From the NCBI RefSeq assembly GCF_000961795.1, contig NZ_LADU01000139.1, positions 1 through 64,000 on the forward strand: DNA of 64,000 nt, given 5' to 3'. The notes below the pieces were generated by a model, which was not told where the DNA came from, ran no database searches, and saw only the letters and a program-made list of their open reading frames with translations. Shown here in pieces: positions 63,188 to 64,000 of the stretch. Both the position numbers and the translations under genes were made by a program. Each line of letters starts with the position of its first letter. Within the stretch, counting starts at the first letter, position 1. This stretch comes from Hyphomonas sp. BRH_c22. Its GTDB lineage: Bacteria; Pseudomonadota; Alphaproteobacteria; Caulobacterales; Hyphomonadaceae.

Positions 63188-64000
63188 TGTCCATTTCTCA
63201 ACTCCCTCTCGTGATCCAGACCAGCTATGCCGAACTGCTGGACCAGCTGCGCATCGCAGCCATTTCAGAGTTCCCGACAGGTTCAACATTCCGGAAGCGC
63301 AAAATTTCCGGCCGCGATTACTGGTATGTTCAAGAGCCAACGGCTCCAGCTGGGCGTCCACCGGAGCGCTACATCGGTGCCGATACGCCCGAACGCCGCG
63401 GCCTCATTGAAACAGCCCAGCGGGCGAAGGCGGACGCCGATGCGCGAAGGGCGATTCGACGCTCTCTCACAGGGGCCGGACTACCGGAACCGGATTCACT
63501 CACCGGATCGATCATTGAAGCTCTGGTAGAGGCGGGCACTTTCCGTCTGCGCGGCGTGATTGTGGGCACGATAGCATTCCAGACCTATTCGGGCCTGCTC
63601 GGCGTGCGCCTGCCGGGGGCGGCGATACGCACGGGCGATCTCGATCTTGCGCAGGACTATGGCGTCTCGGTCAGTCTTGATGACGCATTGGACACCTCCC
63701 TTCTCGACGTCCTGCAATCGGTTGATCCGGGCTTTCGACCTGTCCCGGGAATCACCAATCCAAATATCGCGGCGACCTATGCCCGGCCCGGCGGCTACCG
63801 GATCGATGTTCTCACGACCAATCGCGGAGCTGACCGTGACGACCCCGTCCGACTGCCGAGTCTCAAATCAGACGCAGTCCCGTTACGCTACCTGGACTTC
63901 CTCCTGAAGGACACGGTCGAGGCCGCTGTGCTCACGCGGTTCGGAGCATTGGTCAATGTGCCCTCACCGGAGCGATATGCGGCACACAAACTGATCGTCA
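63187..64000 (+). CDS. GSU2403-type nucleotidyltransferase-fold protein (partial, 3' end off window)
   Basis: The frame is open for 271 codons to the window end. An N-terminal part (RKRKISGRDYWYVQE, ERYIGADTPERRG) precedes a minimal nucleotidyltransferase fold: VIVGTIAFQTYSGLLGVRLP, then RTGDLDLAQDYGVSV, whose Asp pair would be the metal ligand, and a second Asp in YRIDVLTTN. This is the layout of GSU2403/NTP_transf_8 proteins, distant relatives of AbiEii-type toxins. A resident role in defence or element maintenance is inference. The start sits inside an inverted repeat. Confidence 0.82.
   Translation, partial: MSISQLPLVIQTSYAELLDQLRIAAISEFPTGSTFRKRKISGRDYWYVQEPTAPAGRPPERYIGADTPERRGLIETAQRAKADADARRAIRRSLTGAGLPEPDSLTGSIIEALVEAGTFRLRGVIVGTIAFQTYSGLLGVRLPGAAIRTGDLDLAQDYGVSVSLDDALDTSLLDVLQSVDPGFRPVPGITNPNIAATYARPGGYRIDVLTTNRGADRDDPVRLPSLKSDAVPLRYLDFLLKDTVEAAVLTRFGALVNVPSPERYAAHKLIV

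Overview
The window reads as chromosomal DNA of a stalked or budding type alphaproteobacterium, most likely Hyphomonadaceae or a close relative in the Caulobacterales/Rhodobacterales (inference). The grounds are GC-rich coding DNA, the flagellin regulators FlaF and FlbT, a DUF1217 flagellar protein, a divergent FliM, MotE-type proteins, TTAA-N7-TTAA-like (CtrA-type) boxes in flagellar promoters, and uronate genes with a TRAP transporter. The right-hand 7.5 kb is an integrated mobile element.

Region 1 (1-5360, minus strand) is a cellulose synthase operon: bcsA with a C-terminal c-di-GMP-binding PilZ domain, bcsB, and a TPR-like periplasmic protein cut by the window start. Region 2 (5557-22750) is a pectin/hexuronate utilisation island. 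The operon uxaA-uxuB-dctP-dctQ-dctM-esterase is divergent from uxaC. A second operon is kduI-kduD-kdgK-carboxylesterase-lipoprotein. A LacI-family regulator lies beside a PL1-type pectate lyase, and an FAH/hydratase-family gene is divergent from the lyase. Three near-identical 17-bp operator-like sites (12761, 19166, 21838) stand in front of every transcription unit, so the whole island looks like one regulon. Extracellular cleavage, ester removal, TRAP uptake, and two cytoplasmic branches (KduI/KduD and UxaC/UxuB/UxaA) converge on 2-keto-3-deoxygluconate, which KdgK phosphorylates. A GAF-GGDEF diguanylate cyclase (22995-24140) follows.

Region 3 (24175-56075) is a nearly complete flagellar cluster: export gate (FlhA, FlhB, FliP, FliQ, FliR), ATPase FliI with FliH, rod, hook and ring proteins, hook-length control, flagellin with FlaF/FlbT, stators MotA/MotB, C-ring FliG/FliM/FliN, MS-ring FliF, two FliL paralogs and several poorly described alphaproteobacterial accessory proteins (a large MotC-like candidate, a DUF6468-like protein, MotE). 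fliO, fliS and fliD are not seen.

Region 4 (56312-64000) begins with a tRNA-Leu(CAG) gene whose acceptor stem is broken at its tip. Then comes a 45-bp 3' fragment of a tRNA-Arg(CCT) on the minus strand, the left attachment site of an integrated element that continues past the window end. The element carries GTTACC direct repeats near its edge, a Fic protein, an unknown 284-residue protein, an AlpA-like HTH protein, a small RHH-like protein, a VirD4/TraD coupling ATPase, a short MobF relaxase with no helicase domain, and the start of a GSU2403-type nucleotidyltransferase-fold protein whose start codon lies in an inverted repeat. No integrase is present; by the geometry it should lie near an intact tRNA-Arg at the far end.
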